Source: Paraglaciecola arctica BSs20135
GTDB lineage: Bacteria; Pseudomonadota; Gammaproteobacteria; Enterobacterales; Alteromonadaceae
NCBI RefSeq assembly: GCF_000314995.1
Contig: NZ_BAEO01000044.1
Location: 19,151-83,150 of the forward strand
Reading direction: 5' to 3'
Length of the DNA stretch: 64,000 nt
The position numbers and the translations under genes were made by a program. Under the pieces are notes generated by a model, which worked only from the letters and a program-made list of their open reading frames with translations, searched no databases and had not been told where the DNA came from. Below, in pieces: positions 8,510 through 15,777 of the stretch (position 1 is the stretch's first letter; each line of letters starts with the position of its first letter).

Positions 8510-9289
8510 ATGAGTATTGAATTCTGGCAACAACTCAAAGATGAAGCAGGGCAACTTGTTGATAATGAACCTTTACTAGCGAGTTATGTGCACACATGTA
8601 TTTTAGCCCACCATAACTTTGAAACGGCCTTAAGTTTTATTTTGTCTAATAAATTGGCAGATGACGTTATGCGCGCGCTGTCGGTCAGAGAAATGTTCGA
8701 ACAAATTTACTTAATGCATCCGGAAGTAGTAGAGGCCGCAATTTGTGATATTGAAGCTGCATTTAAGCGCGACCCTGCAGTGCATTCATTTCTTACTGTA
8801 TTACTTAATTTCAAGGGTTTTCAAGCCATTCAAGTACACAGATTAGCTCATCAACTTTGGAACGCAGGTAGAAAAGATTTAGCCTTGTTTATACAAAGCC
8901 GAAACTCTGAAGTTTTCTCGGTAGATATTCATCCTGCGGCAAAAATTGGGCAAGGAGTCATGTTCGATCATGCTACTGGCATAGTGGTAGGTGAAACGGC
9001 TGTGATAGAGAATAATGTATCTATCATGCAATCAGTAACGCTTGGCGGTACTGGTAATGAAGCAGGTGATCGTCATCCAAAAGTTCGCGAAGGGGTCATG
9101 ATAGGTGCCGGTGCTAAAATTTTAGGTAACATTATTATAGGTGAAGGTGCCAAAGTAGGCGCTGGGAGCGTGGTACTCAGTGACGTGCCGGCGCATGTCA
9201 CTGTGGCCGGTATTCCGGCTAAAGTTGTTGGTAAACCTACTTGCCAAAAACCTTGTGAAACCATGCAACAAAATATATTAGAAGACTAA
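8510..9289 (+). CDS. cysE: Serine O-acetyltransferase
   Basis: CysE makes O-acetylserine from serine and acetyl-CoA, the committed step of cysteine synthesis, as a cytoplasmic hexamer. The N-terminal helical domain (EPLLASYVHTCILAHHNFE, DVMRALSVREMFEQ) is followed by the left-handed beta helix with hexapeptide repeats, including VDIHPAAKIGQGVMFDH and VTLGGTGN near residues 170-180. The frame extends upstream to 8483, but the ATG at 8510 gives MSIEFWQQLKDEA and aligns with the E. coli N-terminus. The product is 259 residues, slightly shorter than E. coli CysE (273). It diverges from uvrD. Its product feeds sulfide fixation together with the cysJIH operon at 50-55 kb. Confidence 0.96.
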   Translation: MSIEFWQQLKDEAGQLVDNEPLLASYVHTCILAHHNFETALSFILSNKLADDVMRALSVREMFEQIYLMHPEVVEAAICDIEAAFKRDPAVHSFLTVLLNFKGFQAIQVHRLAHQLWNAGRKDLALFIQSRNSEVFSVDIHPAAKIGQGVMFDHATGIVVGETAVIENNVSIMQSVTLGGTGNEAGDRHPKVREGVMIGAGAKILGNIIIGEGAKVGAGSVVLSDVPAHVTVAGIPAKVVGKPTCQKPCETMQQNILED

Positions 9290-9304
9290 GTGCCGGTTTA
9301 AGCT

Positions 9305-10021
9305 TTAAATCAGTTCTAACAATTGGGTTAACTGACTCAGTTGAACATGGGGTAAAACTTGTGCATCTTCATGACGCATATTCATACATCTATCTTCAGC
9401 ATACCAAGCAGTTTGGTAACCTGCTTTAAGAGCGCCATATATGTCTTTTGGCAAGTTATCCCCTACATGCAAAATATTTCCATGAGGGATATTCAGGTGA
9501 GTTTGTGCAGCATCAAACATAGCTTTATGCGGTTTCATGGGTAATTCTACGCTAGCCTTAAAGCTGCCACAAAAATACTCTTCAAGTCCAATTTGTTGTA
9601 GGTTAACGTTTCCATTGGTGATGGCGACTAAAGGTAGCTTATCCGCTAGGGTTTTTAATAAAGAATGTACGTTTCTATTTAAAGTGAAATTACTTCTTTG
9701 ATAATAAAAATGTTCGAAACACTGTGTGGTTGCGGTATTTAGTTCGTCTCCCGACAACCCCAATTTCTTAAAACCAGTATTTAGCGTTAACCTTCTTAGT
9801 TCTCCCATGTCATTTTTAAGTGATGGATTAGCTAAAATATGTGCTTTTTGTTGCTTGCGCCAAAATCCCTTCTCAACATGCCTAGTTGCAGGATATTGCT
9901 GCTGCATAAATTCAATTAAGGAACGTTCGGCTTCAACAATCACACTAGTATTTTCATATAAGGTGTCGTCTAAGTCGAATGTAATCGCTTGAATTTTATT
10001 AAGTTTTTTATAATAAATCAT
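9305..10021 (-). CDS. yigB: HAD-superfamily phosphatase YigB
   Basis: A 238-residue haloacid dehalogenase-like hydrolase. Motif I is FDLDDTLYEN (nucleophile and acid/base Asp), motif II is VAITNGN, and motif IV is LHVGDNLPKDIYGALKAGYQTAWY. In E. coli YigB dephosphorylates 5-amino-6-(5-phospho-ribitylamino)uracil in riboflavin synthesis, along with other sugar phosphates. The order xerC-yigB-(uvrD) is the conserved gammaproteobacterial one, which supports the orthology. It lies 32 bp downstream of xerC and is probably co-transcribed with it. The substrate is taken from family knowledge and is less certain than the fold. Confidence 0.88.
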   Translation of the reverse strand: MIYYKKLNKIQAITFDLDDTLYENTSVIVEAERSLIEFMQQQYPATRHVEKGFWRKQQKAHILANPSLKNDMGELRRLTLNTGFKKLGLSGDELNTATTQCFEHFYYQRSNFTLNRNVHSLLKTLADKLPLVAITNGNVNLQQIGLEEYFCGSFKASVELPMKPHKAMFDAAQTHLNIPHGNILHVGDNLPKDIYGALKAGYQTAWYAEDRCMNMRHEDAQVLPHVQLSQLTQLLELI

Positions 10022-10053
10022 TTAGGACTATATGTTCTTTTTAAGTGTATTGG

Positions 10054-10941
10054 TTATTTAGATTTTTTTGCTCTTGGGTGTGCACTATCATATACGTGGG
10101 CTAAGTGCTGAAAGTTCAGGTGAGTATATACTTGAGTAGTAGATAAATTAGCATGCCCCAATAACTCTTGTACACCTCTTAAGTCTGAGCTTGATTCTAA
10201 AACATGAGTGGCAAAACTGTGTCGTAGTTTGTGTGGGTTAACAGCTTGTTCCAGATTTTGTCGAGTAGCCCACAATTTCATTCGTTTAGCTATTTGGCGG
10301 GTGCCGAGCCTATTTTTGCGCATGCTCACAAATAATGCAGGTTCTTCACTTGTTGCGAGTTCGGGCCTTATTTTTAACCACACACCTAACGCTTCTAAGG
10401 CAATTCTACCAATTGGTAACAAACGTTCTTTATTACCTTTACCTATCACTCTAAGTTGATTGTCAGCTTGAATACTTTTGATATTAAGATTAGCCAATTC
10501 TGATAAACGTAGCCCACAACTATACATAAGCTCCATCATAGCCTTGTCTCGTATGGCCAGAATGTCATCTTCTTTTATATCCAATAATTGATGCATCTCA
10601 TCGACATTCAATTGTTTTGGCAATGGTTTGGCTTGTTTAGGTGCTTGAATAGATGATGCTGGGTTTTGTGATAGTTGATCTTGTTGAACAAGAAAGGCGC
10701 AAAACCCACGGATTGCTGATAAGCGTAAAGCAATTGAACGAGCACTTAGATTACTTTTGCGCGCCTCGTTTAGGATCTTGCGTACATCTGTGATAGCGAA
10801 TGTTGACCAAGATTCAATATCAAGTTTATTAAAAGCGACAGTCAGCTGTCGGTTGTAATTTTCTATGGAATTATTAGCCAGATTTTTTTCGTACTTCAGG
10901 TACGCGAGATATTTTTCTAACCATGGGTCTAGCTTTAACAT
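10054..10941 (-). CDS. xerC: Tyrosine recombinase XerC
   Basis: A 295-residue site-specific recombinase that, with XerD, resolves chromosome dimers at dif during division. The N-terminal SAM-like DNA-binding domain (YLAYLKYEKNLANNSIENYN) is followed by the catalytic domain. The catalytic residues are visible in YSCGLRLSELANL (Arg), IGKGNKERLLP (Lys), HKLRHSFATH (His/Arg), LLGHANLSTTQVYTH (His and nucleophile Tyr). It starts 8 bp after the DUF484 gene ends and precedes yigB, the standard dapF-DUF484-xerC-yigB order. This context distinguishes it from XerD and phage integrases. Confidence 0.96.
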   Translation of the reverse strand: MLKLDPWLEKYLAYLKYEKNLANNSIENYNRQLTVAFNKLDIESWSTFAITDVRKILNEARKSNLSARSIALRLSAIRGFCAFLVQQDQLSQNPASSIQAPKQAKPLPKQLNVDEMHQLLDIKEDDILAIRDKAMMELMYSCGLRLSELANLNIKSIQADNQLRVIGKGNKERLLPIGRIALEALGVWLKIRPELATSEEPALFVSMRKNRLGTRQIAKRMKLWATRQNLEQAVNPHKLRHSFATHVLESSSDLRGVQELLGHANLSTTQVYTHLNFQHLAHVYDSAHPRAKKSK

Positions 10942-10949
10942 TTCACTGA

Positions 10950-11615
10950 TTAATAGGTCAGCAATTTAGGCAATAAAATACCTAAAAATTGCTGCAGTTG
11001 GGTGATCAGTAAGGTGTCCATATCGGGATTGAAATGCCCAGGATTTTTGCTACCAATTGCCAATATTCCGAGTTCACCTAAATCACCAATGAGCAACAAA
11101 GCAACTGAATTAGCTTCCTGATCAGCAAACAATAATTTGCGTTCATGCTCACTTAAACGGCCAAAGAAAAACTTATCTCGTTTAAAGCGTTTTTCGATAA
11201 ATAAACGTTGTTGGATCTCAGGTAAAGCATGAGCACCTTTGAAAGGTTTCAAAGTTACAGATGCCAACTGGAGGTTTTCTTGAATGACTTCTTCCAAAAT
11301 AAATTTCAGATCATCCAAATTAGTACACTTTAAAATGCGCAAATTTAGATCTGCATAGACCCGATAAATGGCTTCGTTTTGTTTGGCAATAGAAATTAAT
11401 TGATTTAACTTATGACTCAGGCTTCTGACTTTTTTACGCAGTTGTTCACTTTGTAGCTCCACCAAAGATACACTGCCTTTATTGGGATGGGGGATACTAA
11501 TTTTCTCAATAATCTGAGGATATTGGGCGAAAAAATCAGGGTTTTCAAGCAAATACGCAACTACTTGTTCTGCGTCAAGTAGTTCTTCAGATTCATATGC
11601 AGTCGTTATATCCAT
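10950..11615 (-). CDS. DUF484 family protein (YigA-like)
   Basis: A 221-residue cytoplasmic protein of the DUF484 family. The N-terminal part (EQVVAYLLENPDFFAQYPQI) is the family signature. A predicted coiled coil follows (ELQSEQLRKKVRSLSHKL), then a GAF-like C-terminal half ending in LLITQLQQFLGILLPK. Family function is not established. Its constant position between dapF and xerC is known across gammaproteobacteria and holds here, with gaps of 21 and 8 bp. A role linked to XerC-dependent recombination or the cell wall has been guessed, but nothing in the sequence shows it. Confidence 0.88.
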   Translation of the reverse strand: MDITTAYESEELLDAEQVVAYLLENPDFFAQYPQIIEKISIPHPNKGSVSLVELQSEQLRKKVRSLSHKLNQLISIAKQNEAIYRVYADLNLRILKCTNLDDLKFILEEVIQENLQLASVTLKPFKGAHALPEIQQRLFIEKRFKRDKFFFGRLSEHERKLLFADQEANSVALLLIGDLGELGILAIGSKNPGHFNPDMDTLLITQLQQFLGILLPKLLTY

Positions 11616-11636
11616 TTTATTCTTGCGACCCTTTAC

Positions 11637-12467
11637 TCATAGATTTATGTATCCATCAAAAATATGCTCTGCGGCGCCTGTCATCTTTAATTCATTGCCA
11701 TTGCCTTGCCAACGTATTTTTAAACTGCCACCGGGTAAATCAACTCTTACGTCTTTACTTAATCTGTTTTGCAATTGACCTACTGCCACTGCAGCACATG
11801 CGCCGCTGCCACAGGCTAAGGTTTCACCGGCGCCTCTTTCATAAACACGTAGTTTTATATGGCTATGATTAATAATCTGCATAAAACCGACGTTTGCGCC
11901 TTCGCTAAAACGTTCGTGTTTTTCAAGCAAGGGACCCATAGTTGCAACATCTGCTGTTTGCACATCGTCAACCAACAATACACAATGAGGATTACCCATA
12001 GAAACTGCACCACAAAAAAATGTTTGTTCCTGCGCTCTTAATATGTAAATTTTTTCACGCTTATTCGCTTTGATTGGAATCAAGCTTGGCTCAAATTCGG
12101 GCACACCCATATTTACTGTAACTTGCCCATCTTTCTCTAAGTAGAGAACCATACGACCAGCTTTAGTGCTGACCACAATTTTATTGCGGTTGGTTAGGCC
12201 TTTCATTTTTACAAAACGAGCAAAACAGCGTGCTCCGTTTCCACACTGAGAAACCTCAGTGCCATCGGCATTAAATATTCTGTAATGGAAATCTTGGTCT
12301 GGATCGTAAGGAGGCTCAACCATCAAAAGTTGATCGAATCCTATACCAAAATTTCTGTCTGAGAGCTGTTGGATCTTCTCTTTAGAAAAAAAAACGTTTT
12401 GTGTTACGTTATCAATAACAACAAAATCATTTCCCAGACCATGCATCTTTGAAAACTGGATTTGCAT
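11637..12467 (-). CDS. dapF: Diaminopimelate epimerase
   Basis: DapF interconverts LL- and meso-diaminopimelate without a cofactor, using two cysteines. This gives meso-DAP for peptidoglycan and for lysine. The 276-residue protein has both catalytic cysteine motifs ([13 protein letters not shown] and [14 protein letters not shown]), the opening [15 protein letters not shown] and the GNPHCVLLV motif. Length matches the family. It lies 167 bp after lysA, the next enzyme of the pathway, and 21 bp before the DUF484 gene. The lysA-dapF gap (12468-12634) shows no clear terminator, so the two may share a transcript. Confidence 0.97.
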   Translation of the reverse strand: MQIQFSKMHGLGNDFVVIDNVTQNVFFSKEKIQQLSDRNFGIGFDQLLMVEPPYDPDQDFHYRIFNADGTEVSQCGNGARCFARFVKMKGLTNRNKIVVSTKAGRMVLYLEKDGQVTVNMGVPEFEPSLIPIKANKREKIYILRAQEQTFFCGAVSMGNPHCVLLVDDVQTADVATMGPLLEKHERFSEGANVGFMQIINHSHIKLRVYERGAGETLACGSGACAAVAVGQLQNRLSKDVRVDLPGGSLKIRWQGNGNELKMTGAAEHIFDGYINL

Positions 12468-12634
12468 TGCGACTACTTAGCTAAAATTTTTGTCAACACG
12501 CACTACAACATACGTGATTGATATTATGAAAATAGTTATATCATTTCAGCGAAAGACTGACTATGTCTTTAACTAGATACTGGCTAAATAATCGCAATAA
12601 TAATTAAATTAAAGTTAATCATACAAAATAATAC

Positions 12635-13885
12635 TTATGTTGGTATGTGCTCACTCTCAAATAATTGCTCTATTTTCTCACGCTCTCTGACCAAATGTAT
12701 ATTGTTACCGTCAATTAACACTTCTGCGGCTCTACAGCGACTATTGTAGTTAGACGCCATGGCAAAACCATATGCACCAGCACTACGAACAGCAAGGTAA
12801 TCGTCAGGTGCGATAGTCAACTCACGACCTTTTCCGAGAAAATCACCAGTTTCGCAAATAGGGCCTACTATGTCATAAACGGCTTTTGGTCTTTCAAGAG
12901 CTGCGTTAAGAGGAATGATATTTTGCCATGCAGAGTAAAGCGCAGGACGAATAAGGTCATTCATTGCAGCATCAACAATAGCAAAATTTTTCTCTGCACC
13001 TTGTTTTAGAAATTCTACCTTGGTTAATAACACTCCAGCATTGGCCATAATTGCTCTACCAGGTTCGAAGATTAGCAATAAATCTTCGCGACCTTCTAAT
13101 CGCTCTGCAATAGCTTGCGTATATTGGTCTGGATGAGGAGGTTTTTCATCATTGTATGTCACACCTAAGCCACCACCAACATCAAGGTGTTTTATATGGA
13201 TATTTTGCTGCGCTAACTCGTCAATTAAGGCAAGTAATATATCTAAAGCATCGACAAAAGGTGTTAAATCAGTGAGTTGTGACCCAATATGGCAATCAAT
13301 GCCGACTACATTTAAAAAGGGTAAGCTGTTAGCATATTGGTAAATTTCAACGGCTTGTTGGCGTTCAACTCCAAACTTGTTGTCTTTAAGACCAGTGGAT
13401 ATGTACGGATGCGTCTTAGCATCGACATCAGGGTTAACTCGAATAGAGATAGGCGCTTTTTTACCTGCTTGTTCGGCGACTTCGTTTATACGAGCCAATT
13501 CACTGCGAGACTCAACATTAAAACACTTAATATTATGCTTTAGGGCTAAAGCAATTTCATCTTGGGTTTTACCTACTCCAGAAAACACAACTTTGCTGGG
13601 ATCTCCGCCAGCCTTGAGCACGCGGGTTAATTCTCCACCAGACACGATATCAAAACCTGAGCCTAGTTTGGCCATTACATTTAATACTGCCAAATTTGAG
13701 TTGGCTTTGACTGCATAACAAATTAAATGAGGCTGACTCCCCGCAGCTCTATCAAAGGCATGCCAATGCCTTTCAATTGTGGCCTTTGAATAGACATAAC
13801 ATGGTGTACCGTATTTTCTCGCCACGGCTTCAAGGGACACGTCTTCAGCAAACAGTTGTTGATCTTTATAGGCAAAGTAGTCCAT
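12635..13885 (-). CDS. lysA: Diaminopimelate decarboxylase
   Basis: A PLP-dependent fold-III enzyme that decarboxylates meso-DAP to L-lysine. The PLP lysine lies in ICYAVKANSNLAVL. Other family motifs are VSGGELTRVLKAGGDP, HIGSQLTDL, DVGGGLGVTY, EPGRAIMANAG, GPICETGDFLG and AGAYGFAMASNYN. The open frame extends 12 codons further, but the ATG at 13883-13885 (MDYFAYKDQQLFAE) fits the family, is preceded by an AAGGAAAAG ribosome site, and begins one base after the lptM stop. The product is 416 residues. It is coupled to lptM upstream and leads to dapF downstream. Confidence 0.96.
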   Translation of the reverse strand: MDYFAYKDQQLFAEDVSLEAVARKYGTPCYVYSKATIERHWHAFDRAAGSQPHLICYAVKANSNLAVLNVMAKLGSGFDIVSGGELTRVLKAGGDPSKVVFSGVGKTQDEIALALKHNIKCFNVESRSELARINEVAEQAGKKAPISIRVNPDVDAKTHPYISTGLKDNKFGVERQQAVEIYQYANSLPFLNVVGIDCHIGSQLTDLTPFVDALDILLALIDELAQQNIHIKHLDVGGGLGVTYNDEKPPHPDQYTQAIAERLEGREDLLLIFEPGRAIMANAGVLLTKVEFLKQGAEKNFAIVDAAMNDLIRPALYSAWQNIIPLNAALERPKAVYDIVGPICETGDFLGKGRELTIAPDDYLAVRSAGAYGFAMASNYNSRCRAAEVLIDGNNIHLVREREKIEQLFESEHIPT

Positions 13886-13886
13886 A

Positions 13887-14057
13887 TCAATCTTTTCCTT
13901 CTTCGGCAGACTCACTTGCATCTTGTGAGTCCTGTGAGGTGTTGTTTATGGCTGGCTCTTCAGGTAAATATAAAGCACGTTTTTGGCCACAGGCAGTAAG
14001 TATAAATATCGCCACTAAAGATAAGCCAATCGCTTTTACTTTTATTCTGTTTGCCAT
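13887..14057 (-). CDS. lptM: LPS translocon maturation chaperone LptM (YifL-like small lipoprotein)
   Basis: A 56-residue lipoprotein gene easily missed because it is short. Translation from the ATG at 14055-14057 gives a basic start, a hydrophobic signal sequence and a lipobox LTAC with Cys23. This is followed by the family hallmark GQKRALYLPEE (usual form CGQKGPLYLP) and a polar, acidic tail. LptM is an outer-membrane lipoprotein that helps LptD mature. Its place immediately before lysA (stop one base before the lysA ATG) matches the conserved lptM-lysA/dapF order. The acidic Ser/Asp-rich tail is lineage-specific. Recognition rests on the lipobox, the LYLP motif and context together. Confidence 0.88.
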   Translation of the reverse strand: MANRIKVKAIGLSLVAIFILTACGQKRALYLPEEPAINNTSQDSQDASESAEEGKD

Positions 14058-14377
14058 TACAACAACCTTATTAATTTTTAGGCCGTAATCATGTCATTAC
14101 CAAGGATAAAAACAAAGAAGTCTAAGCCTAGAATTAGTTATTTTATGCAATATGAAATAACTAATGGAATTACATCTGCTTATGTTTTGCTGCAGATATT
14201 CATTAATAAGGCCTACATAGTGATTGATATCAAAGATTGAATGCTGGGACTATTAAGGGTAGTGATATTTTGCACGAGCTTGATGGCAGTGTTAAACCCA
14301 TCTAAAAGCTGTTTACGCTGGATTTGCTGTGCACTAGCAGTATACTAAAACTTGACTCAGCTATATTTGGAACAAAC
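14058..14377. other. Divergent intergenic region between lptM and rraA
   Basis: This 320-bp stretch separates lptM (leftward) from rraA (rightward) and must hold both promoters. A 49-codon open frame (14091-14240) is present, but it has no ribosome site and no recognisable features. cyaY, which neighbours lptM in E. coli, is not here. No convincing operator or terminator was seen. Confidence 0.4.
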
Positions 14378-14863
14378 ATGGAATACAATACTTCTACTCT
14401 TTGTGATGTTTTTGCCGACAGTGTTGACGTGGTCGAACCCATGTTTGTGAGTTTTGGGGGGCGGACTTCTTACGGCGGTGAAATTACTACCATCAAATGT
14501 TTTGAAGACAAGGGCCTAATTCTAAAAACATTAGAGCAACCTGGGTTAGGCAAAGTATTGTTGATTGATGGCGGTGGCTCTATGCGCAGGGCGTTGATTG
14601 ATTCTAGTGCTGCTCAGTTGGCATTCGATAATGGCTGGGAAGGGATCGTATGTTATGGCAGTGTACGTGAAGTATATGAGCTAGAAGAAATAAACATTGG
14701 AATTCATGCCATCGCGTCAATACCCGTAAGCGCCGACGATCAAGAGTTGGGTGAAATGGATGTAGCAGTTAACTTCGGCGGTGTGACATTTTTACCAGAT
14801 GACCATTTGTATGCCGACACTACTGGCATCATACTCTCCCCAGAGCCACTCGATCTTGAGTAA
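14378..14863 (+). CDS. rraA: Regulator of ribonuclease E activity A
   Basis: RraA binds the C-terminal region of RNase E and inhibits mRNA decay by the degradosome; it forms a trimeric ring. The 161-residue product is exactly the length of E. coli RraA and aligns along its length: [65 protein letters not shown]. The reading frame extends 18 codons upstream, but the ATG at 14378 ([10 protein letters not shown]) matches the family start. It is monocistronic and is followed by a strong bidirectional terminator shared with exbD. Confidence 0.95.
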   Translation: MEYNTSTLCDVFADSVDVVEPMFVSFGGRTSYGGEITTIKCFEDKGLILKTLEQPGLGKVLLIDGGGSMRRALIDSSAAQLAFDNGWEGIVCYGSVREVYELEEINIGIHAIASIPVSADDQELGEMDVAVNFGGVTFLPDDHLYADTTGIILSPEPLDLE

Positions 14864-14941
14864 TATTTTTTTGTGCTGATAGACGTTGCTAATTCCGTAC
14901 TTTATACGGATTGGCATAAATTAATTTATCATCTAAAAATA

Positions 14942-14974
14942 AAAAGGCCGCTATTCAATGAACAGCGGCCTTTT
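14942..14974. terminator. Bidirectional rho-independent terminator between rraA and exbD
   Basis: An 11-bp perfect stem (AAAAGGCCGCT / AGCGGCCTTTT) with an 11-base loop lies between two convergent genes. Its A and T runs let it work on both strands. Confidence 0.85.
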
Positions 14975-15001
14975 AATTTAATTTTACTTATTCGTTTGGT
15001 T

Positions 15002-15409
15002 TTAGCTACCAACCAATACTGAGACGTTAGCAATACCGGCTCTTTTTACTTCGTTAATAACTTCAGTTACATCACCGTGTTTGGCTTTTGGATGAGCCTG
15101 AACAGCTGCGCTATCCTGGTTATTTTCGGCCAAAAAGCTTTGAATATTTGCTTCAACGCGACGAATATCTACCTGACGACCGTTAACTACAATAGTACCG
15201 TCTTCATTTACACGAATAGACAGCGACTGAACATTAGTCGGTGGTGGAGGTGTATTAGAATCTTTAGGACGATTAACTTCTAGACCTTTCTCTTTTACGA
15301 AAGAAGTGGTCACTATAAAGAAGATAAGCATGATGAACACTATGTCCAACATGGGAGTCATATCAATTGCAGCGTCATCATCAGAACTGCCGTGCTTTTT
15401 TCTTTTCAT
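15002..15409 (-). CDS. exbD: ExbD/TolR-family biopolymer transport protein without an adjacent exbB
   Basis: A 135-residue inner-membrane protein with a short cytoplasmic N-terminus, one transmembrane helix and a periplasmic domain. The helix carries the proton-channel Asp (AIDMTPMLDIVFIMLIFFIV). The periplasmic part (LSIRVNEDGTIVVNGRQVD and VINEVKRAGIANVSVLVG) is typical. ExbD works with ExbB to power TonB-dependent outer-membrane uptake, and the family normally sits in an exbB-exbD(-tonB) operon. Here neither exbB nor tonB adjoins it. Upstream is only a decayed 3' end of a CLCA_X-like gene. An ExbB encoded elsewhere must be its partner, or the operon was broken by rearrangement. Confidence 0.92.
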   Translation of the reverse strand: MKRKKHGSSDDDAAIDMTPMLDIVFIMLIFFIVTTSFVKEKGLEVNRPKDSNTPPPPTNVQSLSIRVNEDGTIVVNGRQVDIRRVEANIQSFLAENNQDSAAVQAHPKAKHGDVTEVINEVKRAGIANVSVLVGS

Positions 15410-15508
15410 CGGTATAAATCGCCAATTGGGTTAAAACGAGACTGCCTAGTATAAAGGCAGTTGAGCTTCAGAGCATCTATTAATTAGCTTAAAATTAACA
15501 AAATACTC

Positions 15509-15604
15509 TTATTTAAGGTTTTTCAACTTATCCATAGCCTGCCCCAAATGATAAAAATAATCCAGTAGGTTTTTAGAAATTGTTTCTCTGAATTTAGCTA
15601 AGGG
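15509..15604 (-). pseudogene. Remnant: 3' end of a CLCA_X/LPD1-like gene
   Basis: Read leftward, this stretch encodes PLAKFRETISKNLLDYFY, then HLGQAMDKLKNLK and a stop. It matches the C-terminus of the intact gene at 24246-25028 (ELRATISTNLLGYFYHLGRAM). An in-frame stop precedes the matching part and there is no start, so it is a fragment. The nucleotide match is 54/63 without gaps (15532-15594 against 24251-24313), in the same orientation. It lies between orphan exbD and the signalling cluster. Confidence 0.75.
15532..15594. repeat. Left direct repeat flanking the signalling cluster
   Basis: These 63 bases match 24251-24313 at 54 positions by direct comparison, with no gaps and in the same orientation. 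The pair brackets 15.6-24.2 kb. Confidence 0.8.
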
Positions 15605-15777
15605 CTAATCCTTCACTTAACCATAAGTCTTACGACTAATGTCGAATTGTCTATTTTTTAGGCGGCTATATAGTAACTACCCTCAGATTTTAGATCGTTT
15701 CGAACCATCAATTATTGGTCGGAGTTCGGTTTTACCAATTCAAAATGGAGATACTTTGTTGATAGGGAAATTAAATT

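Noticed and set aside
10054..10941. Tyrosine recombinase considered as a mobile-element integrase
   Set aside because: Its place between DUF484 and yigB and its full-length similarity identify the housekeeping XerC.
14091..14240. 49-codon open frame upstream of rraA
   Set aside because: No ribosome site, no recognisable motif, and it lies in the promoter region shared by two divergent genes.
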